This document shows, piece after piece, positions 8,798 through 18,351 of a stretch of 64,000 nucleotides of DNA. The notes beneath the pieces were generated by a model. That model did not search any database and was not told the DNA's origin. It worked only from the letters and a program-made list of their open reading frames with translations. How positions within the stretch are numbered: position 1 is the stretch's first letter; every line of letters begins with the position of its first letter. The DNA lies in assembly GCA_943912855.1 (NCBI GenBank), contig CALTVC010000016.1, forward strand, positions 1 through 64,000, read 5' to 3'. Origin of the DNA: an uncultured Flavobacterium sp. Its GTDB lineage: Bacteria; Bacteroidota; Bacteroidia; Flavobacteriales; Flavobacteriaceae. Made by a program: the position numbers and the translations under genes.

Positions 8798-8917
8798 GTT
8801 TAGTGATTTATTTGTTCCAGCTCTGTTTTGTTGTGATTATTTATTTGTTTGTTGTGTTTTTGTTGGTTAAATCTTTTTGTTTTAACATTTGTTGTGTAAA
8901 ATTTTCATAATTTAACC

Positions 8918-8974
8918 ACCCGTTTTCTCAAAACTTTTTCACGCGATTGTAAGTGGTAAACGGGTTTTTATTTT
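8918..8974 (+). promoter_or_regulatory. leader hairpin with T-run upstream of gltB (possible attenuator)
   Basis: ACCCGTTT (8918-8925) pairs with AAACGGGT (8958-8965), and TTTTTATTTT follows directly. The structure ends 14 bases before the gltB ATG and looks like an intrinsic terminator within the leader. Whether it acts on transcription is inferred. Confidence 0.45.
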
Positions 8975-8988
8975 AACAAACAGGAAAC

Positions 8989-11900
8989 ATGAGTATTTTA
9001 CCGGACAACGAACAACAGGGGCTATACGACCCGCGGCATGAGCATGACGCCTGCGGTATAGGTTTTGTAGCCAGCATTAAGGGACGGAAAAGCCACCAGC
9101 ACATTTCAGATGCGCTTACCATACTGGAAAATCTGGAACACCGTGGCGCCTGTGGTTGCGAAAACAACACGGGCGATGGAGCAGGCATTTCGTTTCAGGT
9201 ACCACATGCTTTTTTAGTAAGCGAGTGTGTACAGTTGGGCATTAAGTTGCCCGAAGCAGGTCAGTATGGTGTAGGCATGGTATTCTTCCCAAAGGGATTA
9301 GTGGAAGACTGCAAGGAAATTTTTGCCGAAACTGCAGAACAGCTGGGACTTGATATTTTGGGCTATCGTAAAGTACCCGTAAACCGCCATGGGATAGGCG
9401 ATACGGCACTGAGCGTGGAACCCGAAATAGAACAGATTTTTATAATGCGCCCTGAGCACATTACCGAAGACATTGTATTTGAACGCAAGCTGTTTGTGTT
9501 GCGCAATTATGCATCGCACACCATAAACAGTATCATTCGTAAAAACGAGACAGGTTATTACATAGCATCACTTTCTTCACAGACCATAGTGTATAAAGGT
9601 CAGCTTACAAGCGAGCAGGTAAGGCATTATTTCCCTGATTTGCAAAGTAAGCGTATGACCAGTGCCTATGCCTTAGTACACTCACGTTTTGCAACCAATA
9701 CGTTCCCGTCGTGGGCATTGGCACAGCCGTTTCGCTACATAGCGCACAACGGAGAAATCAATACGCTACAGGGGAACCTTAACTGGCTGCGTACTAATGA
9801 AAAGAACTTTGCTTCACCTCATTTTACGCAGGAAGAAATAAATATGTTGCTGCCGCTGGTTCCTGGTAAGCAGAGTGATTCTGCCAGCCTTGATAATATG
9901 GTAGAAATGCTGATGCTTAGTGGGCGTTCGCTACCGCATGTACTTATGATGCTCATACCTGAAGCCTGGGACGAAAACGAAGCACTGGATCCCGTACAAA
10001 AAGCCTTTTACGAATACCATTCCTGCCTTATGGAACCGTGGGATGGGCCTGCAGCCGTGTGTTTTAGCGATGGTAAAATGATAGGTGCCACGCTCGACCG
10101 TAACGGATTAAGACCAATACGCTACAGTATAACCAAGGACGGACGTATGATATTGGCTTCAGAAACGGGTGTACTTGGTCTTCATGCATCTGAAGTGGTA
10201 AAGAAAGGACGCTTGCGCCCTGGTAAAATGCTTGTGGTAGATCTTGAAAAAGGCGAACTGATTACTAATGATAAACTTAAAAAAGGAATTTGCAGTCAAA
10301 AGCCGTATGGCGAATGGCTTGAAAAATATAAAATAACCATGGGTAAGGTGCCTGAGCCACGTATCACGTTTACGCCTTTGGCACACCATCAGGTATTTAA
10401 GTACCAAAAAACCTTTGGTTACACTACCGAAGCCATTGAGGAAATCATAGTACCAATGGCACTTACAGGAAAAGAACCTGTAGGCTCTATGGGAACCGAT
10501 ACGCCATTGGCAGTATTGAGCAAGGAGCCGCAGCATCTTGCCAATTACTTTAAGCAATTATTCGCGCAGGTTACTAATCCACCTATTGATCCTATTCGGG
10601 AGAAGCTGGTAATGTCGCTTGCGAGTTTTGCAGGCACAAATGGCAATATTCTGGCTGAAGATCCATTGGCGGCACACAGTATTATACTACGTCATCCTAT
10701 ATTGGACAATCATTATCTGGAGAAAATCCGAAGTATAGATACGGGTACGTTCCAGAGCAAAACCATACAGGGCTATTTCCGTGCCGATGGAAGTCCTGAT
10801 GCGCTTAAAAAAGCACTTGATCGTGTATGTCGTTACGCGGTTGATGCTGTAGAAGACGGTTACCGTATGCTCATACTTCAGGACAGAGCCATTGATTCGC
10901 GCCATGCACCCATACCGTCGTTGCTATTGGTGGCAGCAGTACACCACCATCTTATCCGTAAGGGAATTCGTGGTGAGGTAGGGCTTATTGCTGAAGCGGG
11001 AGACGTTTGGGAAGTACACCATGCCGCTTGTCTTATTGCGTATGGTGCTACTGCAATTAACCCTTATATGGCATTTGCTACTATCAGAGACAGGGCAGAG
11101 CAGGGATTAATAGATACCAACCTCAATTTTGAGGAACTGAAAGATAATTATATCGATGCGGTAAAGAGCGGTCTGCTGAAGGTATTCTCTAAGATGGGAA
11201 TTTCTACATTCCAGAGTTACCAGGGCGCGCAGATATTTGAAATACTGGGTATAAGCCGTCAGGTGGTAGATACGTACTTCAGTGGAACGGTAAGTAACAT
11301 TGAAGGGCTTAAGCTTGATGATATTGCCGAAGAAGCCCTGATTAAACACCGCTTTGCATTCAGCAATAAACAGATACCAAGCGACAGGCTTCCTGTGGGT
11401 GGAGAGTTGCAATGGAAACGCAAGGGCGAGTTCCACCTGTTTAATCCTCAGACCATTCACCTGCTGCAGCTAAGTACACGCACGGGTAATTACGACTTAT
11501 TTAAAAAATACAGCCGACTGGTAAACGAACAGGGCGAAAAAGCCTGTACGCTCCGTAGCCTGCTGGAATTCAATAAGCAACGTAAGTCTATAGCTATAGA
11601 AGAAGTAGAACCGGCCGAGAATATTTATAAACGTTTCTCTACGGGGGCTATGAGTTTTGGTTCCATTTCATGGGAGGCGCATACCACATTGGCACTTGCA
11701 ATGAATAAACTGGGCGCGCGTAGCAATACAGGAGAGGGAGGCGAAGACGAAGCCCGTTATGAGCCGCTTACCAATGGTGCTAGTATGCGTTCGTCTATAA
11801 AGCAGGTAGCCAGTGGACGCTTTGGTGTTACCAGCCGTTACCTTACCGAAGCCGATGAGCTACAGATAAAAATGGCACAAGGCGCAAAACCAGGCGAAGG

Positions 11901-13512
11901 TGGACAGCTACCCGGAGAAAAGGTAGACGACTGGATAGGCCGTACACGCCACGCTACACCTGGAGTAGGGCTTATATCACCACCGCCACACCACGATATT
12001 TATTCGATTGAGGATTTGGCTCAACTTATTTTCGACCTGAAAAATGCTAACCGTGCAGCACGTATCAGCGTGAAGTTGGTAAGCAAAGCAGGTGTAGGTA
12101 CTATAGCTTCAGGGGTTACCAAGGCTAAGGCAGATGTGGTACTGGTGTCAGGTTTTGATGGAGGAACCGGGGCATCGCCATTGAGTTCTATAAAACATGC
12201 GGGACTGCCTTGGGAACTCGGCCTTGCCGAAACCCATCAAACGCTTATTAAAAATAAACTACGTCCGCGTGTCACCGTTCAGGCAGATGGACAAATGAAA
12301 ACCGGGCGTGATATAGCCATTGCGGCACTTCTTGGCGCGGAAGAATGGGGTGTGGCTACCGTTGCATTGGTAGTAGAAGGTTGTATCCTGATGCGTAAGT
12401 GTCACCTGAACAGTTGCCCTGTAGGTGTAGCCACTCAGGATAAGGAACTGCGCCAACGCTTTACGGGTGAGGTAGACCACGTGGTAAACCTGTTTAAATT
12501 TATTACAGAAGAATTGCGTGAAATCATGGCGGAACTTGGTTTCCGCACCATAGATGAGATGATTGGTCAGGTAGATAACCTGAAACAGCGTGATGATATT
12601 GAGTATTGGAAACATAAAAATATAGACCTGGGCAGGATATTATATAAAGAACCAAACCCTGACAATGTAAGTCTGTACAAAACAGAAGAACAAGACCATG
12701 GCTTGAATGGTATTCTTGACTGGCAGTTGCTTGAAAAAGCCCAACCTGCCCTTGCTAAAGGAGAAAAGGTAGAAGCCGAATTCCCTATACGTAATATAAA
12801 CCGTGCAGTAGGTACGTTGCTGAGTAACGAGATTACTAAAGTGTACAAAAGCGCAGGCTTGCCCGATGACACCGTAAGCTTTAAATTTTATGGAGCGGCA
12901 GGTCAGAGTTTTGGAGCGTTTGCTGCAAAAGGACTTACCCTGCGTATAGAGGGTGATTCTAACGACTACGTAGGTAAAGGGCTTAGTGGCGGTAAACTTA
13001 TCATTTGCCCACCTGCAAATGCAGGTTTTAAACCCGAAGCCAACAGCGTGGCGGGTAACGTTGTATTATATGGTGCCACCAGTGGTGAAGCGTATATTTA
13101 CGGGCGAGCCGGTGAGCGTTTTGCAGTGCGAAACTCAGGTGCTACGGTGGTGGTTGAAGGTATTGGAGACCACGGTTGCGAGTACATGACCGGCGGACGA
13201 GTAGTGGTACTGGGTAAAATAGGCCGCAACTTTGGTGCGGGTATGAGCGGTGGTATCGCTTACATCTATGATGTCCATAAAGATTTTGCAGAGCGTTGCA
13301 ATCCTGAAATGATAGACCTTGAGCAATGCAATGATGCCGATAGAGAAGAACTATTCGGGCTATTGCAAAAACACTACGAGTATACTAATAGTGCTACTGC
13401 TAACTTTATACTTAAAGATTTCGATAATCAGGTAGGAAGCTTTGTTAAGGTGTTCCCCAAAGAGTACAAAAGAGCGCTACAAAGACGAGCTGAAGCTGCA
13501 AAAGCGAAGTAG
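8989..13512 (+). CDS. gltB: glutamate synthase, large (alpha) subunit
   Basis: Converts glutamine and 2-oxoglutarate to two glutamates with GltD; 1507 residues, the usual length. The domains are in order: a glutamine amidotransferase class II domain with the N-terminal nucleophile Cys22 (context HDACGIGF, implying removal of a 21-residue propeptide), a central domain, an FMN-binding synthase domain (about 850-1230) with the 3Fe-4S cluster motif C-x5-C-x4-C in MRKCHLNSCPVGVATQ, and the C-terminal GxGxG beta-helix domain (about 1290-1480; GGKLIICP, GGRVVVLGKIGRNFGAGMSGG). gltD follows 74 bases downstream in the same operon. A hairpin with a T-run in the leader may control expression. Confidence 0.98.
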   Translation: MSILPDNEQQGLYDPRHEHDACGIGFVASIKGRKSHQHISDALTILENLEHRGACGCENNTGDGAGISFQVPHAFLVSECVQLGIKLPEAGQYGVGMVFFPKGLVEDCKEIFAETAEQLGLDILGYRKVPVNRHGIGDTALSVEPEIEQIFIMRPEHITEDIVFERKLFVLRNYASHTINSIIRKNETGYYIASLSSQTIVYKGQLTSEQVRHYFPDLQSKRMTSAYALVHSRFATNTFPSWALAQPFRYIAHNGEINTLQGNLNWLRTNEKNFASPHFTQEEINMLLPLVPGKQSDSASLDNMVEMLMLSGRSLPHVLMMLIPEAWDENEALDPVQKAFYEYHSCLMEPWDGPAAVCFSDGKMIGATLDRNGLRPIRYSITKDGRMILASETGVLGLHASEVVKKGRLRPGKMLVVDLEKGELITNDKLKKGICSQKPYGEWLEKYKITMGKVPEPRITFTPLAHHQVFKYQKTFGYTTEAIEEIIVPMALTGKEPVGSMGTDTPLAVLSKEPQHLANYFKQLFAQVTNPPIDPIREKLVMSLASFAGTNGNILAEDPLAAHSIILRHPILDNHYLEKIRSIDTGTFQSKTIQGYFRADGSPDALKKALDRVCRYAVDAVEDGYRMLILQDRAIDSRHAPIPSLLLVAAVHHHLIRKGIRGEVGLIAEAGDVWEVHHAACLIAYGATAINPYMAFATIRDRAEQGLIDTNLNFEELKDNYIDAVKSGLLKVFSKMGISTFQSYQGAQIFEILGISRQVVDTYFSGTVSNIEGLKLDDIAEEALIKHRFAFSNKQIPSDRLPVGGELQWKRKGEFHLFNPQTIHLLQLSTRTGNYDLFKKYSRLVNEQGEKACTLRSLLEFNKQRKSIAIEEVEPAENIYKRFSTGAMSFGSISWEAHTTLALAMNKLGARSNTGEGGEDEARYEPLTNGASMRSSIKQVASGRFGVTSRYLTEADELQIKMAQGAKPGEGGQLPGEKVDDWIGRTRHATPGVGLISPPPHHDIYSIEDLAQLIFDLKNANRAARISVKLVSKAGVGTIASGVTKAKADVVLVSGFDGGTGASPLSSIKHAGLPWELGLAETHQTLIKNKLRPRVTVQADGQMKTGRDIAIAALLGAEEWGVATVALVVEGCILMRKCHLNSCPVGVATQDKELRQRFTGEVDHVVNLFKFITEELREIMAELGFRTIDEMIGQVDNLKQRDDIEYWKHKNIDLGRILYKEPNPDNVSLYKTEEQDHGLNGILDWQLLEKAQPALAKGEKVEAEFPIRNINRAVGTLLSNEITKVYKSAGLPDDTVSFKFYGAAGQSFGAFAAKGLTLRIEGDSNDYVGKGLSGGKLIICPPANAGFKPEANSVAGNVVLYGATSGEAYIYGRAGERFAVRNSGATVVVEGIGDHGCEYMTGGRVVVLGKIGRNFGAGMSGGIAYIYDVHKDFAERCNPEMIDLEQCNDADREELFGLLQKHYEYTNSATANFILKDFDNQVGSFVKVFPKEYKRALQRRAEAAKAK

Positions 13513-13586
13513 TTTTAGAGTGTTAAGTATAAAGTATCAGGTATTAAGACCTTTCAGGTTAAGGGAACCGCTAAATTGACAAGAAA

Positions 13587-15101
13587 ATGAAGCAGGAAAA
13601 AATAACAGGATTTAAACTATATGAGCGTGAGCTGCCACAGGGCGAATCTGTGGAGCAACGCACTAAGCATTATAAAGAATTTACCAAGCCCTATACTGAT
13701 GAAAAACTGCACCAGCAGTCGGCCAGGTGTATGGATTGTGGTGTACCGTTTTGCCATAGTGGATGTCCGCTGGGCAATGTAATTCCAGAATTTAATGATG
13801 CGGTTTTCCACGAAAAATGGGAAGAGGCTTATGAAATACTGAGTAGTACTAATAACTTCCCGGAGTTTACTGGAAGGATTTGCCCCGCTCCGTGCGAGTC
13901 GTCTTGTGTACTTAACATTAACCGTCCGGCTGTGGCTATTGAGGCCATAGAGAAACACATTATAGAAATCGCTTTTGAGAAAGGTTTTGTAAAACCATAT
14001 TTTCCGGAGGGACGTAGCGGAAAGCGTGTAGCCATAGTAGGCAGTGGTCCGGCCGGGCTTGCTGCCGCCGACCAGCTTAATGCTGCAGGACACAGTGTTA
14101 CGGTGTTTGAAAAAGACGATGCTGCCGGAGGATTACTGCGTTACGGCATCCCAGATTTTAAATTGGAAAAGAATGTGATTGACCGTCGCATTGTGCTAAT
14201 GGAGCAGAGTGGAGTGCAGTTTCAATACCATGCCAACGTAGGTGTAAATGTATTCCTGTCGGACATACTGCATGAATATGATGCTGTAGTATTAGCGGGA
14301 GGAGCCATGGTACCACGTAATGTAGAGATTCCCGGAAGGGAGCTAAAAGGCATTCATTATGCTATGGAATACCTGAAACAGCAAAACAAGCGTGTGGCAG
14401 GTAAAGACCCGTTGGCAGGTGCTGTCATTGAAAGTAATATTACTGATTTAGACATTATAGCTAAAGATAAAAACGTAATCATAATAGGTAGTGGTGATAC
14501 CGGTAGTGACTGCGTAGGGACTAGCATTCGTCAGGGCGCCAAGAGTGTTACACAACTGGCACTAATGCATCAGCTGGGTACAGAGCGTCCGCCGTATACG
14601 CCATGGCCTGATTATCCTGATGTATACCGCACTTCGTCATCACAAGAGGAGGGATGCGAACGTTTGTTTGCTACTGCTACAAAAGAATTTATAGGTGATG
14701 AAAACGGGAATCTTACCGGCATCAAGGTAGCCGACCTACATTGGGAATTTACCGAAGACGGACGTCGTTTGCGCTCGGTAGAAAACCCGGGGTCAGAGCG
14801 TATCCTGCCGTGTGATTTAGCATTGATAGCCATTGGTTTCTCTAAGCCTGAACAATTGCTTTTAGACCGTTACAACCTTGCAAAGGATGGTAAAGGCAAT
14901 GTTTTAGCAAATGACATTACCTATAAAACTTCGCATAACAAAATATTCTCTTGTGGCGATATGCGCCGTGGGCAGAGTCTTGTGGTATGGGCAATAAGCG
15001 AAGGACGTGAATGTGCCCGCAACGTAGATGAGTTTCTTACCAAGGAAGCCTCGGTATTGGAAAATAAAGATGCGAGTTTAGAAACAGAAGCTTTTGGCTA
15101 A
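13587..15101 (+). CDS. gltD: glutamate synthase, small (beta) subunit
   Basis: NADPH-dependent partner of GltB; 504 residues. The N-terminal Fe-S region has the cysteine pattern CMDCGVPFCHSGCPLGN (about 49-65) and a second set in GRICPAPCESSC. The FAD-binding GxGxxG motif is GSGPAGLAAA (about 152) and a second dinucleotide motif is IGSGDTGSDC (about 304). It delivers electrons from NADPH through FAD and two 4Fe-4S clusters to the FMN of GltB. It is cotranscribed with gltB and closed by the hairpin at 15153-15178. Confidence 0.97.
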   Translation: MKQEKITGFKLYERELPQGESVEQRTKHYKEFTKPYTDEKLHQQSARCMDCGVPFCHSGCPLGNVIPEFNDAVFHEKWEEAYEILSSTNNFPEFTGRICPAPCESSCVLNINRPAVAIEAIEKHIIEIAFEKGFVKPYFPEGRSGKRVAIVGSGPAGLAAADQLNAAGHSVTVFEKDDAAGGLLRYGIPDFKLEKNVIDRRIVLMEQSGVQFQYHANVGVNVFLSDILHEYDAVVLAGGAMVPRNVEIPGRELKGIHYAMEYLKQQNKRVAGKDPLAGAVIESNITDLDIIAKDKNVIIIGSGDTGSDCVGTSIRQGAKSVTQLALMHQLGTERPPYTPWPDYPDVYRTSSSQEEGCERLFATATKEFIGDENGNLTGIKVADLHWEFTEDGRRLRSVENPGSERILPCDLALIAIGFSKPEQLLLDRYNLAKDGKGNVLANDITYKTSHNKIFSCGDMRRGQSLVVWAISEGRECARNVDEFLTKEASVLENKDASLETEAFG

Positions 15102-15152
15102 TGTACCAATGTGCTAATTGTTTCATGTAACAATTGTGTATGTAAAATAATA

Positions 15153-15178
15153 AAGGCTATCCTGAAAAGGATAGCCTT
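15153..15178. terminator. bidirectional terminator after gltD
   Basis: AAGGCTATCC and GGATAGCCTT form a perfect 10-bp stem with a TGAAAA loop between the convergent gltD and lactonase genes. The T-run is short and broken, so efficiency is uncertain. Confidence 0.75.
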
Positions 15179-15201
15179 CTTCGATTTATAAAATTTGGAG
15201 T

Positions 15202-16308
15202 TTATTTATTAGCTGTAAAAGCAAGGAAAACAGGTTGGCACAACTCTATCTTCCTGCTGGTGTAGGTAAGGAAACCAGTGGTTTTATCCCTCCTGAAAAT
15301 CGCGATGTTGTTTGTGTTTTGGTTGGCTACCAATACAAATGCATCGTTTGGTCCCATAATAAAGTTACGTGGTCCACTGCCTTGTGTGCTTATTTGTTGT
15401 ACCATACTTAGCATACCATTGGCGTGTACCCTGAATACCGAAATGGTATTGGCATCGCCACGGTTAGTAGCGTACAAAAATTTACCGTCGTTGCTAAAAT
15501 GTATATCGGCACCGCCGTGTTTACCACCCAGTAGATTAGGGGTTACGTTAAGCTCCTGTATGTTGGTTAGCTTATCATTAGTGTAATCCAGAGTGGTAAG
15601 CGTTCCATCCATTTCCTGAAGCAGGTGTACAAACGTACCGTTCGGGTTAAATACCAGGTGGCGTGGACCACTACCGGGCTTTACCGAAAAGGTTTCTTTC
15701 AGTACAAGTGTCTTAGCCTTTCCATTCGGGTTGTAGGTATACATAAATATTTTATCTGTACCCAGGTCGTTGGCAAAAACATATTTACCATCAGGGCTAA
15801 AATACACCATATGTACGTGTGCAGCTTCCTGACGGTTTTTGTCAGGACCTGTACCTGTATGCTTAACCACCTGAACGGCATCTGAAAGACTACCATCGGC
15901 TTTGCGCTCAAAAACAGCTATGGTTCCACCACTGTAGTTTGCTACAATTACGTTTTTATCGTCGTTGATAATGTAACATGGGTCGGCACCGTTGCTGTCT
16001 TTTTTATTGATAAAATCCAGTTTTCCGGTAACAGGGTTGTACTTGAACGAACTTACGGTGCTGTTTTTACCGTCTTCGTTTACGCTGTAAATATATTTTT
16101 TGTCCTTGGTTATGGCAAGGTAACTTGGGTTTACAACCGCTTCGGTATTTGATTTTAGCTTGAATTCAAGTGTGTTAACATTAAAATCGTATACGTAAAT
16201 ACCTTTGCTTACACAGGCATTAGTATACGTACCCACAACAAGATTGTAATTATCCTGTGCAGCGGCGGTCATCACGGCGAATAAAGCTAAAGCTTTGATT
16301 AATTTCAT
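15202..16308 (-). CDS. exported lactonase family seven-bladed beta-propeller protein
   Basis: The product belongs to the lactonase family (6-phosphogluconolactonase type, PF10282-like). The start at 16308 gives a compact signal peptide (MKLIKALALFAVMTAAAQ); an in-frame ATG three codons earlier is less likely. Repeated blade motifs are seen: PSYLAITKDKKYIYSVNE, HMVYFSPDGKYVFANDLG, GPRHLVFNPNGTFVHLLQE and DIHFSNDGKFLYATNRGD. The HVHMVYFSPDG and GPRH segments are family signatures. An exported enzyme is unlikely to act on a cytosolic pentose-phosphate intermediate, so the substrate is open. It is transcribed alone, probably from TACTTTTG at 16329-16336. Confidence 0.88.
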   Translation of the reverse strand: MKLIKALALFAVMTAAAQDNYNLVVGTYTNACVSKGIYVYDFNVNTLEFKLKSNTEAVVNPSYLAITKDKKYIYSVNEDGKNSTVSSFKYNPVTGKLDFINKKDSNGADPCYIINDDKNVIVANYSGGTIAVFERKADGSLSDAVQVVKHTGTGPDKNRQEAAHVHMVYFSPDGKYVFANDLGTDKIFMYTYNPNGKAKTLVLKETFSVKPGSGPRHLVFNPNGTFVHLLQEMDGTLTTLDYTNDKLTNIQELNVTPNLLGGKHGGADIHFSNDGKFLYATNRGDANTISVFRVHANGMLSMVQQISTQGSGPRNFIMGPNDAFVLVANQNTNNIAIFRRDKTTGFLTYTSRKIELCQPVFLAFTANK

Positions 16309-16328
16309 AGTAGGCAATTTAGTGATTG

Positions 16329-16336
16329 CAAAAGTA
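16329..16336 (-). promoter_or_regulatory. -7 promoter box of the lactonase gene
   Basis: TACTTTTG on the minus strand, 20 bases upstream of the ATG at 16308. No well-spaced -33 TTG is seen. Confidence 0.5.
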
Positions 16337-16400
16337 ACTTATTTAAACATTATGTGAAATTTGAACGTCGGTTTTGCGTTTTCATTTCGGATAAAATTGG

Positions 16401-16408
16401 TATTTTTG
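16401..16408 (+). promoter_or_regulatory. -7 promoter box of the BatA-domain operon
   Basis: TATTTTTG matches TAnnTTTG and lies 16 bases before the ATG at 16425. A TTG at 16374-16376 is 24 bp upstream, slightly longer than the usual spacing. Confidence 0.55.
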
Positions 16409-16424
16409 ACAAACTTTCAAGCGA

Positions 16425-18350
16425 ATGCAGTTTAAACACCCGGACATTTTATACTTTTTATTCCTGCTCATCATCCCTATATTGGTACACCTGTTCCAGT
16501 TAAGGCGGTTTAAAAAGCAATATTTTACCAATGTCCGTTTCCTTAAAGAGCTTAATATGCAAACCCGCAAAAGCTCGGTCATTAAAAAATGGCTGTTGCT
16601 TGCGGTGCGTTTACTATTACTTGCCGCGCTTATCATAGCCTTTGCACAACCGTATTTTAAAGCCAAAGACGATGATAAAACGGGTAATGAACTGGTAATA
16701 TTACTGGATAATTCATTCTCTATGCAGGCTAAGGGAAGCCGGGGCGAGTTACTTAAACGCGCTGTACAGGACCTTCTTGAAAATACTCCGGAAAACCAGC
16801 AATTCTCGTTAATTACAAATAACGGTGCGTGGTGGGATACCGATATTAAATCAATACAAAAAGACCTGCAAAACCTGCAATATACGGATGTGCCGTTCCG
16901 CCCTGATTTTTCATTTACAAGGGCCAAAGCCAAAAATCCTGCCGTGGGTAAGGATGTGGTGGTTATTACCGATGGTGTAAACCTGGACAGTAAATATGTG
17001 TCGGGTTTTGAAAATGCTACAGCGTATGCCATAACTCCGGAAGCTGAAAACACTAAGAACATATCGGTAGACAGTGTGTACATTTCGCAGGTAATGGACA
17101 ATTTCTATGAAGTGAAGGTAGCTATGCGCTCCTACGGTGGTGGTGGTGAAGATGTGCCTGTCGCACTTTATAACGGCAGCAGTCTTATAGCCAAAACGCT
17201 TGTTAAGTTTGATGGAGAAAAGCAAAGTAGCACTTTTACTGTACCTAAGAAGGATTTTCATGGATATGTTTCGGTTACTGATAACAGCCTGCAATACGAC
17301 AATACCTATTATTTTAGTATTTCAAAACCACAGAAATCAAATGTGTTAGCCATTGGAGCTGCCGATAAAAATAAATTCCTAAGTCGTATTTATACTGCCG
17401 ATGAGTTTAATTTTATAGATACACAATTAAACTCACTGGATTACAACAGCCTTGAAAAACAGGATGCCATTATCCTGAATGAGCTTGACGAGATCCCGCA
17501 ATCGCTTATTACTACCCTTAAAGACTTTTATGCTAAAGGTGGTAATGTAGTGGTAGTTCCGTCGGCTTCGGGTAATGTACAAAACCTGAACAGTCTTATG
17601 TCGGCTTTTGGTAACGGCCAATACAAACCGTATACTAAAGGTGAGAAGCAGATTACCAAAATAGCATTCAGCCATCCGCTGTACCAAACGGTTTTTGAAA
17701 AGAAAACTGAGAACTTCCAATATCCGAAAGTGAATAACAGTTTTATCATTACGGGCAATGCACTTCCTGTATTGACTTATGATGACCAAACTCCTTTCCT
17801 GGCTTCTATGACTAACAGGCTGGGGAATGTATATGTGTTTGCTGCACCTATCAATAAAACGAATACGAACTTCCAGAACTCGCCGCTCATTGTGCCTACA
17901 TTTTATAATATGGGGCAGAACAGTGGTAAAACGGGTATCAGCGCCATAACTATTGGTGCTAATCAAAGTCAGCTTATAGATACTGTCCTGGGCAAAGATG
18001 AGGTAGTTAGCGTTAAAAATGATAAGACTGATTTTGTGCCTGCGCAACAATTGCTGAGCAATAAGGTAAAGCTGTCCTTTGGCAGTTACCCTGAGCAGGC
18101 AGGCAATTACACTATAGTAAAAGGCAGTGAAAAGCTGAAAGACATAAGCTTTAACTTTGCCCGTACCGAGAGTGACTTGAGCATAGAGAATGCCGGAGTT
18201 TTGAGTAGCTTTACAAAAGCCGACTCCATAGCCACGGTATTTAACGATATAACATCTGCCCGAACCGCCAGCGAACTCTGGAAATGGTTTGTGGTAGCTA
18301 CCCTGATTTTCCTGTTACTAGAACTACTGATACAAAAATTTGTAAAATAA
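16425..18350 (+). CDS. BatA N-terminal domain / VWA-like membrane protein
   Basis: A 641-residue inner-membrane protein. Residues 1-80 are the BatA (aerotolerance) N-terminal domain: an opening amphipathic segment ending PILVHLFQLRRFKK, then a membrane helix (about 56-72). A von Willebrand A-like domain follows (about 88-200) with a MIDAS-like DNSFSMQ near 96. The middle is a glutamine-amidotransferase-like/beta region, and the C-terminus ends in a membrane helix (about 617-636). The Bat proteins are proposed to support envelope stress responses, but this stand-alone form lies outside a bat operon. One base separates it from the dihydroorotase-like gene, so the two are cotranscribed. Confidence 0.88.
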   Translation: MQFKHPDILYFLFLLIIPILVHLFQLRRFKKQYFTNVRFLKELNMQTRKSSVIKKWLLLAVRLLLLAALIIAFAQPYFKAKDDDKTGNELVILLDNSFSMQAKGSRGELLKRAVQDLLENTPENQQFSLITNNGAWWDTDIKSIQKDLQNLQYTDVPFRPDFSFTRAKAKNPAVGKDVVVITDGVNLDSKYVSGFENATAYAITPEAENTKNISVDSVYISQVMDNFYEVKVAMRSYGGGGEDVPVALYNGSSLIAKTLVKFDGEKQSSTFTVPKKDFHGYVSVTDNSLQYDNTYYFSISKPQKSNVLAIGAADKNKFLSRIYTADEFNFIDTQLNSLDYNSLEKQDAIILNELDEIPQSLITTLKDFYAKGGNVVVVPSASGNVQNLNSLMSAFGNGQYKPYTKGEKQITKIAFSHPLYQTVFEKKTENFQYPKVNNSFIITGNALPVLTYDDQTPFLASMTNRLGNVYVFAAPINKTNTNFQNSPLIVPTFYNMGQNSGKTGISAITIGANQSQLIDTVLGKDEVVSVKNDKTDFVPAQQLLSNKVKLSFGSYPEQAGNYTIVKGSEKLKDISFNFARTESDLSIENAGVLSSFTKADSIATVFNDITSARTASELWKWFVVATLIFLLLELLIQKFVK

Positions 18351-18351
18351 A

